Assembly: GCA_037157565.1 (NCBI GenBank)
Contig: JAZHRO010000062.1
Location: forward strand, 620,001-684,000
Direction of reading: 5' to 3'
Source: Thalassia testudinum
Taxonomy: Eukaryota; Streptophyta; Magnoliopsida; Alismatales; Hydrocharitaceae
Length of the DNA: 64,000 nucleotides
Positions 33,467 through 44,593 of the stretch are shown here, piece after piece (the first letter of the stretch is position 1; each line of letters opens with the position of its first letter). The notes under the pieces are model-generated. The model was not told where the DNA came from and made no database searches. It saw only the letters and a program-made list of their open reading frames with translations. Made by a program: the position numbers and the translations under genes.

Positions 33467-35474
33467 CTCCCCATCAAGCTGAAGCATAGATGTCAACATG
33501 CTCAGCTTGGAACAGTAATCATCAAATGCAGATCGAGGTAGAGGCTTCATGAACATATCAGCAGCCTGATCCTCAGATGTGACATAAGTAGTATGCAACA
33601 AATCACATTGGATGAGATCTCTGGTATAGTGGCAGTCTACCTCAGCGTGTTTGGTGTGTTGATGGAACATAGGGTTGTTGGCTATATAGGTGGTCGCCCT
33701 ATTGTCGCATCGCATCTCCATAGGTTCCTCAATCTGGACATGCAAATCATGTAGTAGAGACCATATCCAGACCATCTCTACAACAGTCTAGACCATCGCC
33801 CAATACTCTAACTCTACACTAGAGTGAGAAACTGCCCCCTATTTCTTGCTCCTCCAGGTAACAAGATTACCTGCCACAAAGATACAAAAACCAGTGGTGG
33901 ATTTCCTGTCAGCTACACATCGTACATAATCAGCATCAAAGTATCATACCACTATCATGGGAGAGCCACTCTAGAAAAGAATACCATGACCTGGTGCGTT
34001 CTTCAAGTATCTCAGCATCTGCATAGTTACCTGTCAATGCAACTTCGTCGGCTTCTCCATAAACTGGCTAAACTTGCCTACTATCAAGGCAATGTCGGGT
34101 CTGGTAATAGTCAGGTACAACAGCTTGCCCACAAGCTACCTAAATGCTCTATTATCAACACAATCTGCCTGCTCATCATAAAAGTGTATGTTGGGGTCCA
34201 TAGGAAATTTGGCTAGTTTGGACCCCAGCATCCATGTCTCTTGTAGCACATCTAGAGCATACTTTCTCTGAGAGAGAACAATGCCCTGCTTGCTTCTAGC
34301 CACCTCTATGCCCAGAAAATACCTTAGTTGGCTTAGGTCCTTCATAGCAAACTGCTCAGCCAAAGACCTTTTAACCTCAACTATTCCAGCTCTGTTGTCA
34401 CTGGTAATAATGAGATTATCCACATAAACAAGCAGCAGCACACATCCCTTCTTAGTCCTCCTGACAAACAAAGAGTAGTCAGATGAAGATCCCTGCAAGC
34501 CCATCTTCTCTACCACCTCCGAGAGCTTCTGAAACCATGCTCTCAAACTCTGCACTCAAACCAAGGGAGCTGCTCCTAAAGATCGCCATATAGGAAGGCA
34601 TTCTTCACATTTAATTGGTGAAGCATACAGTCTTTTTGGGCAGCCACTGAGATAAGTATCTTGACAATAGACAGGTGAGCCACTTGAGAGAAAGTATCGA
34701 AGTTCACCCAAAATTCTGGGTGAACCCCTTCGCCACCAATCGATCTTTATACCTTGAAATAGACCCATCAAGGTTGTATTTTAAGGCAAAGACCAAACAG
34801 GACCCTACCAGGCGAGCCCCAGCAAGAACAAGTGTCATCCCCCATGTATGTCTGCTACGAAGGGCAGCCATCTCATCCTCCATAGCCTTACGCCACCTTG
34901 GATCGAGTAAAGTCCACTGATACGTAGAAGGAATATCTGTGGCAGTAAGAGCTGTAGTAAAGAAGCCAAAAGAAGTCCCCAGATTGGTTGTAGCCACTAC
35001 TCCAGCAACATGATAACGAGAACAAGAACAAGATGCCTTCCTAACAATTATAGGAAGGTCATCATCTACAACAGTATTACCTGATCCTGCACAATCACCA
35101 CTAGGAACAAACGTGTTAGATGCCTCAACGCACACCTGTTGTGGAGAGGATGGTGGAGCTGGAGTAGGGGGGATGTGTTTCTTGTAAGTAACCAGTTTCT
35201 GAAAGACAACTATCGAATCCCAGTATTTGATATTATCTCCAACAACAAGTGCATCAGTAGTGCCATCAGTTGTACTATCAAGTGCAAGCACACTCACTGG
35301 TGCCTGACTATCAATGTCACGTGCAAGACCATCTCCTAAGATGGGAAACTCATCCATCTGAACTGTAGGAATGGGCATAGGAGCAAACTCATCCTGTGAC
35401 TATGACTAGAACTGTCATGCTGCAAGAGAAAAGTTTGGTATAGATTCATGAAATGTAACATCTACGCTCACAAA
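33467..35474 (-). pseudogene. Copia B RT-RNase H (broken)
   Basis: RT starts DPRWRKAMEDEMAAL (near 34910) with ARLVGSCLVFALKYNLDGSI and RYKDRLVAKGFTQ. The catalytic box at 34415-34426 encodes YVDN instead of YVDD, removing one metal-binding aspartate. LRYFLGIEVARSKQGIVLSQ follows. RNase H pieces (MRCDNRATTYIANNPMFHQH, HAEVDCHYTRDL) lie at about 33560-33715. Frameshifts near 34556 and 34135. Confidence 0.85.
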
Positions 35475-35479
35475 ATGCC

Positions 35480-38078
35480 TGTAAGGGCCTGGATTTCTAA
35501 TGTAGTTAATGGGCTAATTAAAGTTCTAATTGCTTGTTTAATAATGGATTAAGGGCTTGGGAACCTAAACTTGGTCATGGCATCTTTAAAAAGATAAGTA
35601 ATCCCCTTAAGTTATCAACAAAAGGTTATACAATAAAAGTTGAAAAGCTCTTTGAATAAGAATAATGTTTGGTGGCCTTTCTTGGATGGCAAGGAAGTGG
35701 GTGGAAGGGCTTGGGTGCAAAATTCATAACCCATATATAAGTGAAGGCAACTTAAAAATAAGAAAAAAATTCATTTTTAGCTTGCCTCCCAAGCCATTTC
35801 TCTCTTCATTGATGGAGGGCTTCTACACATCTCCTCTACCCTCTTCCCTGTCGACCAGCCACTACCTTGTCGATCACCACCGCTACTGCTATTGCTGCTG
35901 TTGTGGACACTACTATTGCCTTTCTTGTTGCTCAAGCTGATCCAAGGGTTGCTACTGCAAGTAGAAGAAGAAGAGGAGTTCAACTCTAAAGGTAGGGTCT
36001 TCCTCTTGAAAATGTCCTCTTGTTTTCCTACGACTAAGGATTTTAGAGGAAAGGTTTTGGGCATGGGATCAATCCATATATGTGGGATTTTGGTGTTACT
36101 TGTGATGTTTTTACCCTTTGGTGAGAAGTGGAATTGTGATTTTTCTACCTTAAGGTCACCTAGTGTTTTGTAGGGGATTTGATTAGCTCATTTTGCTCCC
36201 TGTATGTGTGGTAGCTAGTGGTTTATGTTTCATGAAATTTGGATGAGTTAAGTGAGTGATTTGAGGCTTGGAATCATGATTTTGCAGTTCTGGAATCAGC
36301 CTACAACCTTACCTAACGTTAGTTAAGGGTTACCAAACGTTAGGTATCTGCCAAAGGATCTCTTAATGTTAAGTAACAGGCCCCTAATGTTAGGTAGCCT
36401 GTTTGGGTTGCTAATTGGCTTGAAATTGGGGTTTCTGAACTTATGGAACCTAAAGGGTGATAGGACCAGGGCTATAACCTAATTGGGGGTCTAGCGGGTG
36501 CCCTAATGGACAAGGAAATGGTTAATTTGTAGTGAAACCCTAGATGGGTAAAGGGTATTTCTAATTGAGCTTGAAGCTCTTTAATTGGACAAAAAGTGAT
36601 CTAAATCAGCTAAGTAAAGAATTGAACCGCACATGGTGACATCAATGACTCGGCTAGAGTCTAATAAAGGAAATGCTTGGATCCTAAGGTCTTGGATAAG
36701 ATCCCAAGTGATCCAACAGGTTTCTAAGGTTGCCTGATCAAGTACCGATCAGGGGAAAAAGAAAACGATTGAGAAATGATTAGGTCGAATAGGTGAGCTC
36801 GTAAGGTTGTACCCTTGGACTTGGTGAACCACGAGTTCATTGCTCGGGTGGGAGACCTAAAATGTTGCGGTAGCTGGAGGCTACCAAGGATTTTTGCCAT
36901 GGAACTTGAGCATTCCTGGGTACGGTGATAGGCTATTGGCTATCATCGGTGTTTGGTACTTGGATGTACCTGAATCCAACTTGATGCGGAGGTACTCGTG
37001 GCTCTAGGCTTGGCCGATGCTCGCGTGCATAGTGGGGGAACACCGAGGTACATGTGACTAGAGGCTTACTTGGCACCCATGGATACAGAAGTGCCAGGGT
37101 ACTGTGATGGATTGGTTGAGATCTCGTCCGACGGCAAATTAAGAGGGCACACCCAAGGACTGCGCTCCTACGGGGAGCTGCTCCTAGCGAGAGCATTAGT
37201 GTGGCTCGATAATTCTAGCCAATCCTGCGATGATCCGGTTTGATCTGTGACTAGTCCTTGTTGGACACGAACTAAGCTTGCGCTTCGTAGTCGCAAGGGC
37301 TAGGCCTAGGTAGCTCCAAAGAGGCCCGACTCTTCTAACTGAAGTCAACAACGTTCTTAATATGTCAAAAGCAGGCACGCCCTTTTCGAGGATCGACAGA
37401 CTTGCTAGCCTCTCCCCTATCAAGGATAGACTATCAAGCTAGAATTCAAAGGAAATGATGCATATCAATCTCCTCTGGTAGAGAGGGATGATTCCCAAAT
37501 TTAATCATTCAGGCAAGTGAGAGAATGTGTAATACTAATCAAATCATGAGGATTTGGGGCAGCTGGATGGATGGGTTTTGAACCATGGTGATTGGTCAGG
37601 TTAAACCGAGTTCAAGAGTTAGAACCTGGGGTGTTAGGCGTAGGCTAAGGATTTAGCCGGTTAGTGAGACTATACATTACCCTGTGTTTTTTCTTGCAAT
37701 TATAGTAGAGGTTTGTTCCTTACTAGGCCGATTGGCTCATCCCTACTTTGTCACCTAATTTCAGGTATTTGCCATCGTGTGTCGTTGACACTTGGGATTT
37801 GTCGTTGCACGAGTTTTTGCCGAGATTTCTGACAGGTAGTCCTTTATTCTTTGTTTCCATTTTAACTTCATGTTTAGCGCATATTTATGTTACTGCATTA
37901 CATTATCACTTATGTGTCATTCTCCCGATATCTTTTCTTCCATTTTCTTATTAAATGGAAATTCTTGGTTGCCCGACTTAGCTAGGTACAACTCAAATTA
38001 AATAAACCAGCACATCTTCTGTTGCCATTCCCTTAAACTCCAACCCTCATTGGGGACCTGGATTTTTAGGGCGTGACA
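35480..38078 (+). mobile_element. Solo LTR of a Tekay/Del-like Ty3 element (H)
   Basis: It runs TGTAAGGGCCTGG ... TTTTAGGGCGTGACA (TG...CA) with TSD ATGCC at 35475-35479 and 38079-38083. The GGGCGTGACA terminus is typical of Tekay/Del chromovirus LTRs. A TATA-like CCATATATAAG at 35730-35740 followed by a C/T-rich leader supports plus orientation. There is no internal region, so it is a solo LTR. Around 36314-36396 a short AACGTTAGGTA-like motif occurs four times. Confidence 0.7.
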
Positions 38079-38083
38079 ATGCC

Positions 38084-39330
38084 TCCCTGCTACATGATGA
38101 AAACATCAGTACCCCTTCTGGGTAGGTGAGTACCCAAGAAGACGCACTTCACTGCTTTGAGTGCTAGGTTATCTCTCCCTAGCCCTAATAAGTGTACAAA
38201 AGCAACACATCCAAAGACACAAGAAGGCAACCAAAATAGATCTCTGTACGGATACAAGACATGCCGAGTGCACTCATGTAAAATGGAAGATGGCATTCTG
38301 TTGATAAGGTAGCAAGCTGTAAGTACGACGTCTCCCTAGTATAGATATGGCACACAATGGTGAATAAATAGTGCGTGCCACATCTAAGATATGCCTATGC
38401 TTCCATTCTACCACATCGTTTTGCTGTGAGGTGTGAGGGCAGGATGTCTGGTGTTTGATACCATGAGACTTGTAAAACTATGCTAATCAAGTGATACAAA
38501 ACTCCAATGCATTATCAAATCGCACAATTTTTGCCACAATAGAAAATTGATTCTTTATTTCCACTATAAAAGTCTTAATGACATGTCCAACATTGGACTT
38601 ATTCTTCAACAAAAATAGCCAAGATAAACAGGAGAAATCATCTACAATAATCAGGTAATATCTATGTCCTTTTCGGTCAGGAATCCGACTCAGACCCCAG
38701 ACATTCATATGTAGAAGCTCAAAGGTAGAAGTAGCCCCTGGTACTATACTAGAAGGGAAAAACGATCCATGATGCTTCCCCAGCTGGCATGCATCACATA
38801 GAATCTCTGTAGTGGCAAATATACGTGGGAGAATGCGTCTAAGCTTGTCCAGAGAAGGATGACCAAGATGACAATGCCACTGCAAGGTACTCCCTACAGC
38901 AAAACTAGAATTACCCTGGCAAGCAATGGCAAGTGGTGTCTGAACTAGGTGATACACACCCACATCTTCATGTCCACCAATCGTCCTCCCCGTCAACTTG
39001 TCCTAAAAGATACATCCCAACTCATCAAAAATAGCACGATAGTGAAGCCACTTGGTAATCTTGCTAATAGATAAAAGATTCAATGAAAAATCAGGGACAA
39101 ATAATGCATTAGGTAGTCTCATGATAGGAGTCAATCCAACCTCCCCCTAACCAGCAATCTCTGTGTGCATCCCATCTGCAACATGTATTATCTTGCCATG
39201 GGGTACAGACTGTATCCTGCCAAAGCACCCCTAATCTCCTGACAAGTGGTGCAAAGCACCATAATCCACCAACCATGTAGTCCCTGCAGATGCCTATGCA
39301 CACAGATCAATACCTAATGAGGAGGTGAAG
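38084..39330 (-). pseudogene. Copia B protease-integrase (broken)
   Basis: The protease motif reads WLVDYGALHHL (about 39240-39275), with the Ser of DSGA changed to Tyr. The integrase zinc block WHCHLGHPSL...CDACQLGKHH (about 38770-38885) and core start (VDDFSCLSWLFLLKNKSNVGH, about 38590-38650) are open. VRFDNALEF retains the second catalytic Asp. It ends in the SVFGCVAFVHLLGLG-like integrase tail at about 38160-38215, then the H insertion. Confidence 0.8.
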
Positions 39331-40287
39331 GAGGCAATCTCAGTAGGAGTCGCTGGCTCCTAAGTCAGCTGGGAGAAACATTGTAGTAGGGCATCATAGT
39401 CAATTCTCGGTACAGGCACGACATCAGTAGTCTCCTCAATAGTCACAGATGCTTGATTAGCCATTGGAGGTTTAGACCAACATAAGGCCTCCACATGACC
39501 AACCCTGCCACATAAGGTGCATGTGGTGTTGATGCGAGGTCTCCTAAAAGCACCACGGCCTCTTCCACACCTACGAGTAGAAGAGGCTCCTCTGCTACCA
39601 CGTCCAGTCACAGCAACAAGTGCAGACGCATGAGTAGCATCTCCAGTCTAAGCGGCAGGTATGTCAATGCGGCTGAAGTGACTGTAAACTTCCTCTAAGG
39701 TAGGAAGCTCAAACAAAGTAAGAATCTGTGATCGGGCTGCCACATACTCAAGACCAAGGCCTGAAAGGAACTGATGTACCATTGCCTCTCTGCGATACTG
39801 CTTCTGTGTAGCATACATGCATATTGCTTTGCACGAATTGTACTTCTCCTGAAGCCCCTCCAGGGCAGAATAGTACTATGAGAGAGATCTCCCTTCTTAC
39901 TTCAGTTGGGACAATTTGTGACTAATCTGAAAAACTTTAGAGGAGTTCTTCTCATGGGAATAGGTGTCACAAATGTTGTCCCACATCACCTTAGCAGTAG
40001 GACAGTACATGATCTCATCTCCAATCCTAAGTATAATGCAATTCACCAACCAGGCTTTAACCATTATGCTATCCTTCTATGTGACATTTTCCCATCTTCT
40101 TTGCAGGCCCAGGCTCCAACAAGATATACTTCTTGTCATGACCCTCTATTGTCATCAAGAACATCTGTGACCACCTGGGGTAATTGGTCTCATCCAACTT
40201 GATGATAGGACCAAAGAATGGGCTCTCGTATGCCCCTGATTCGAGAACGATGCCTAACGTCACCTCAGAAGAGCTAGAGCTTGCCAT
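39330..40287 (-). pseudogene. Copia B gag (broken)
   Basis: ATG at 40287 (MASSSSSEV) leads to FFGPIIKLDETNYPRW and GHDKKYILLEPGP. An intact knuckle CTLCGRVGHVEALC lies at about 39486-39530, after an Arg/Gly-rich stretch. Frame breaks occur near 40070 and 39650. The N-terminus matches that of the Copia at 50053-62461 (MASSSSSKV). Confidence 0.8.
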
Positions 40288-40872
40288 CTTGAGCCAAATA
40301 TACGAAAAGATATGCCACAAACAGATTTGAAAAATAATTTCAGATCATAAAACAACTTTGAACGTGCAATATGGGCCTTAAGTGTGAAGATCCAGGGTAA
40401 CCAAAGTTGGAAAGTTCATGCCTAAGGCGAGAGAAGGTCCCCTAGGCAATGCTACAAGGTGTGCACAGCCTAAGGGAGGCTCTACACACCCACAGCACAT
40501 GGAGAAGCCCCCCTACAAGGTCGCCTAGGAGAGATCAACCCCCAGCAGCGTCACCTACATCGCTGGAGGCCTTCTCCTGCAAGAGGAATGCCGCCTACCA
40601 CCGCCAGCTAATGCCACCGTTACTGCAGTAGGAAGAGCTCCCTCCGACGGCCCTATAGGTGGTTGCCTGGGGAGGAGCACGCCTACCTAGAAGTAGGAGC
40701 CTTGTGGCCCTTCTGACAGACCCTCCTACCAATGAGGAGAACCGACGATGGTTCTCTGCATCGGTGAGGAGGTTGGCGATAGGGAAGGGACTAGGGCTTT
40801 AGGTGGTTAGGGTTTCAGGGGTGATTTTCAATCGGATACTAGAACCCGGCCTAGGATCGCGCTCTAATATGA

Positions 40873-41023
40873 AGTGGGAGAAAATAACAAGTCTTATTTC
40901 CCAAATGAAGCCCAACACCTCTTTATATAGAGAGAAGTTTGGGTCAATTACAATGCGTGTCCATAATAAAATAAGAAATAACAAAACAATAAAATAACTA
41001 AAGATAACATAGGAGTCTCAACA
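40873..41023 (-). repeat. 5' LTR of Copia B
   Basis: It pairs with 33321-33466. On the minus strand it runs TGTTGAGACTCC to CTCCCACT, i.e. a TG...CT LTR, followed by the primer site. Confidence 0.88.
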
Positions 41024-41028
41024 CCTTT

Positions 41029-41625
41029 CCTAAACATCCTAAGCTTACAATACCTTTCCTAGACACTTCCAGTTCTAGTGTAGGCCTACATCCACCTCTC
41101 CTGTAGATGAACCTTTCTCTCTATTCATCCTCAGTCCTCTATTGGTCCTGTGAATTCAATTGGAGATCCAAAACTCATAGCACCTGAGGTAATAGATTTG
41201 AACCTTCTTATTACCCAAAGGAAGCCACAGAGATCTAGTGCTAAATATTTTGTTTCAAATTGTCTCTTAATCATTTTCCTACAAAAGGGTGGCTTTTATC
41301 TATTGCAGTGGACAATTACAATGTTCCTAGGGACCATACAAAGGCATTTCACGACCCTTCCTGGACCTTAGCTATGGAAGAAGATAAGGTAGCTCTCCAA
41401 TCTAAAGGAACCTAGGAACTTGTTGACCTATGACTTGGTGCTATGGTTGTAGGGTGTAAGTGGGTGTTTGCGCTCAAGTGTCATCCAGACGATTCTATTG
41501 GATGGTTTAAAGCTTGACCAATTGCTAAAGGTTACACATAAACATTTAGCGTTGATTATTTTGAGGCATCCACTCTTGTAGCTCATCTCAATACAAATTC
41601 TTCTCTCCTTAGCAATGAACAATGG
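41029..41625 (+). pseudogene. Copia C RT N-terminal fragment
   Basis: It resumes Copia C after element B. RT start PSWTLAMEEDKVALQS (about 41360-41410), VGCKWVFALK (about 41454-41485) and IAKGYT then FSVDYFE (about 41520-41565), with several stops. It ends at 41630 where element D inserted. Confidence 0.75.
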
Positions 41626-42225
41626 TTGACTGATGTAAACACATTTACACTACTTAAAATGTCTATTTATGCATGTTCTTAAGCATAGGATTTCATTTCA
41701 TGATATAAATATTGCATTACATGCATCATCTTGCATTTAGAGTAGTTTGAATAAAATGGAGGTTAATTGTCTCCTTTTATGTGCTTGGACAGGGCAAATA
41801 TTTTATCGGGGCCTCGGATCAAAGATCCAACCGTATGGATATGATCAGGGCGACGATTGGAGTTCAACGACTCCAAGATCGCCCTAATCAGGCATCCGTA
41901 GCATCAGATAGAGACCGGGGAACCCTAGAAGATCAAGGGCCAGGATGGTGTAAATCCGCACTTCAGATGAAAAATCCGACCACACGGATGAATTCGGATC
42001 GACGATCGCAGCCGAACGACACAAAAATCAAGTCAATCCGACATCCGTGGCACCATCTACAACTTCCAGAAGATGGACGGCCAAGATAGCGCCACGTGGC
42101 GCCATCCCAGCCGCCCAATCGGCCGCAGGAGTCCTGTGAAGACCACGCAACGTCTCCTCTCCGCTGTTGGATCTCGATCCAACGGCTGCGGTCGCGCGCG
42201 TTTAAAAACGTCCGCGCGACCATTT

Positions 42226-42292
42226 CGCCGCGTAGCGCAGCGGCTACGCAGCCGCGGCCGAAGCGGAGGTCGCGGGTTCGAGCCGCGGAGAG
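42226..42292 (+). other. tRNA-like module with A and B boxes in LTR D
   Basis: A-box-like TAGCGCAGCGG at 42233-42243 and exact B-box GGTTCGAGCC at 42275-42284, 31 nt apart. The B box lies in a T-arm-like hairpin (CGCGG-GTTCGAG-CCGCG). The same module, same orientation and spacing (30 nt), is seen in the diverged LTR at 50995-58414. The second copy is in the 3' LTR at about 48237-48303. It is not a functional tRNA: acceptor and anticodon stems do not fold convincingly. Confidence 0.6.
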
Positions 42293-42560
42293 GGGGGCGA
42301 AGGCGCGGGCGAGCGGGCGCGCACGAGCGTCGGATGAAGATCCAACGGCTGCGCGCGCCCGATAGCGCCGACGCGAAATTGGACGCCCTGGTGGGCGCGC
42401 GATCGCACGCAGGCGGCGCGCTACGCAGCGGGCGCGGGCGCGATCTAAGCCGTCCGATCTCGCGATCGGACGGCTGAGACGACGCGGACGTGCGTCTGCG
42501 TTACGCGCGCAGGCCAGCCGAGCGGGCGCGCGTGGCGCGGCGGCGACGGCGACGGCGGGG

Positions 42561-42590
42561 CTTTAGCGACGGTTTTATCCGTCACTAAAG
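42561..42590 (+). promoter_or_regulatory. Conserved hairpin upstream of the TATA box
   Basis: CTTTAGCGACGG (42561-42572) pairs with CCGTCACTAAAG (42579-42590) around a 6-nt loop, with flanking GGGG/CCCC extending the stem. The counterpart in the solo LTR (51773-51802, CTTTAGTGACGG...TCGTCACTAAAG) is preserved although neighbouring sequence has diverged. Confidence 0.6.
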
Positions 42591-42647
42591 ACCCCTTATT
42601 TATTATTTTGAAGATGTAATGTCCATTTTGCCCCCACTCCTTGCAAC

Positions 42648-42655
42648 TATAAAAG
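42648..42655 (+). promoter_or_regulatory. TATA box of LTR D
   Basis: TATAAAAG followed by GAGACCCCC. A likely Pol II start is about 30 bp downstream (near 42680). The 3' LTR copy is at 48659-48666. Confidence 0.7.
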
Positions 42656-43398
42656 GAGACCCCCTCCATACGAAATTTTCATCCCTTCCTTCTCCTCTCT
42701 ACCTCTCCAAAGCTCAAGAGAAGCTTGTCCCACACCCGGGATGCTTCTCGCGAGATAAAGTCCAAATTTTCGTCCCCCTTCGGAAGTGGATCCCGCGACG
42801 ACGACGGCGTGCTGCTTCGTTCCCGTTCTTCTGCTTCGTCCTCCTTCGTCCCGCTTCGTTCTCCTTCGTCCAGGCGTCGTCCCGTCCGGCTCGTCCTCCA
42901 AGCGACCGTCGAGGAGGATTTCTCTCTCCCTATTCTTTTTACTGCTTTCTAGTATAGATTTACTGCTTTCTAGAGTAGTCTATTCGTCCTCCGAGCGATC
43001 GTCGAGGAGGACATTTCTCCCTCCATTCTTTTAATGCTTTCTAGAGTAATTGTTTTATGTTTTGTAGTTGTAACGAACGAACTCTTTTATGATAAATTCC
43101 TTGTCTATTCTACATCTCATTTTGATTTCCATGTATAGTATTCTTTCTCTCTCTCTTACTCCCTCTCTCTCTTTTATTTGTTGTAGATACTTAGATAGTT
43201 TAAATTGAATTTCTTCGTGACAAAATAAAAAGAAACGCGGAGTTTTTAAATCAAACGTTCGCCTCCCTGTGTTCGACCCGGAATTCTTATTTCGGTATAA
43301 ATTTTATTTGTTGAACACGAATCCTTCGCTTTCGAACTACAACGACGGGTTTTTCCAAAAACCAAACACGTTAGCGTAGATTCGCGCGTTCAACATTT

Positions 43399-43416
43399 TG
43401 GCGCCGTTGCCGGGGA
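43399..43416 (+). promoter_or_regulatory. tRNA-Asp primer-binding site
   Basis: 18-nt match to the complement of the 3' end of plant tRNA-Asp(GUC) including CCA, three bases after the LTR end. It places the element with Athila/Tat-like Ty3 elements. Confidence 0.88.
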
Positions 43417-44593
43417 GGCAACGCTCTTTGATTTCTCTTCGCATTTTGTAACTTACAAATCATTTACCTCACTTTTCTCCTTTCTTATTGTAATTGCAGG
43501 TACTCTTTCGAGACAGGCAAAAGCGGTAGATCGGAGTAAAGTGTTGTGAAAGGTTTTGTAAGTTATCCCCCACCTCCCACCCATTAGATTTCATTTCATC
43601 ACATAATAATTCAAACATCAATCAACCTAGGTGTTCTTATAAACTCTAAGGTTAGATTGTTTGTTGTTTGACATCCATACTCACTCCAACCCCCACATTA
43701 AAAAAAATAAAAAAATAAAAAAATAAAAAAATAAAAAAATCTCACAGAGGTACACAACCTCATCTGATTTTCTAACTCAACCGGAAAACCAATCTTAGGA
43801 GCCGGTACACACATCCAAACACATAATCGAGTAGAAATCAGATTGGGTAATCATTTGTGTACCTAATTAGGTGGTGCATAAGGCCAATTGTTTGAGTTGA
43901 TTGGGCCGCACCACTTCAAATAAAATCAACTCATCTAGTAGCTGCCAATTAGGTTCAACTCTTAGGGATCTACCAGGCACTCCACATTCTTTTTAAACTT
44001 TAAAGGAAAATATCTTCACCTGTGCTTGCAAAACCTGGTGTGCCAATGAAACTTGATTGAAAACACCTAAAGTTGAATCCTAAAAGCTACTAAGCAAGAT
44101 TTGAACCTTAAAATTCACCACATCAAAAATAATCTTGCTTGAAAACCACTGGTTGTGCACGCACACACAAAGCAATCAATCATTAAGGGCACAACCCATT
44201 TAAAGGGCCCATCACATTCCAAAGCACATTCAAACCTAGCCCTAAATAAAACAGAGTAGACATTGGCCTTAAGGATTGGACTCGCTCTTCAGAACTCAGA
44301 ACGAGATTATTTTCGATTAGTCTGTTTCTACTGTTCAATCTGATGTCTAGCTAGGGGAGCAGAGTCAAACGATCGCGGCTGGGGGGTACACTAGGAACCG
44401 GAGGCGCAAGCCGAAGGAAGAACCTTCTCCCCAGTCCCTCCTTCTAACTGGTTGGATTGAACAGACAGAAGTAGATCAAATCGTTCTTTTATCTCAAGAC
44501 GGGTTTTGGGAGTCTGTAGGTCTGTAGGCTAACCCATTTAAGGACAGGTTTGATTGTTTGTATTGCAGGGCACCTTTCTTCCTCCCGTGTCTC
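43417..44593 (+). other. Long untranslated leader of element D
   Basis: No long ORF. It contains an (AAAAAAT)n run at about 43699-43740 and two pyrimidine-AG acceptor-like sites (TTATTGTAATTGCAG ending 43499; TTTGTATTGCAG ending 44568). The second lies 25 bp before the ATG of the long ORF. A packaging signal would be expected here but cannot be read off. Confidence 0.5.

Larger units (their letters stand above)
33321..41023 (-). mobile_element. Copia B, nested in Copia C
   Basis: LTRs at 33321-33466 and 40873-41023 (about 150 bp) are flanked by TSD CCTTT (33316-33320, 41024-41028). The reversed primer site GCTCTAATATGA is at 40861-40872, and the reversed purine tract CTCCCCATC follows the left LTR. 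Minus-strand order is gag, protease, integrase, RT, RNase H. A 2.6-kb solo LTR (35480-38078) splits it between integrase and RT. Without that it is about 5.1 kb. It is the same family as the Copia at 50053-62461 and close to the one at 4969-10099. Confidence 0.92.
41631..43395 (+). repeat. 5' LTR of element D
   Basis: TGATGTAAACAC to GCGTTCAACA. The U3 is strikingly GC- and CpG-rich (42060-42580), with perfect inverted repeats such as AGCCGTCCGATC/GATCGGACGGCT (42448-42475). Further on come a hairpin, a TATA box (42648) and a pyrimidine-rich leader. The open frames inside are GC artefacts. Confidence 0.95.

Noticed and set aside
42226..42292. A functional tRNA gene
   Set aside because: A and B boxes are present but acceptor and anticodon arms do not form. 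It repeats in both LTRs, so it is kept only as a tRNA-like module.
42073..42477. 134-aa Arg/Gly-rich open frame in LTR D (and its copy at 48084-48488)
   Set aside because: It lies in GC-rich LTR U3 with open frames on both strands. No start context or domain; composition artefact.
44558..44593. Twelve extra N-terminal codons of the element D ORF
   Set aside because: They begin at a TTG and overlap an acceptor-like site; the first ATG is at 44594.
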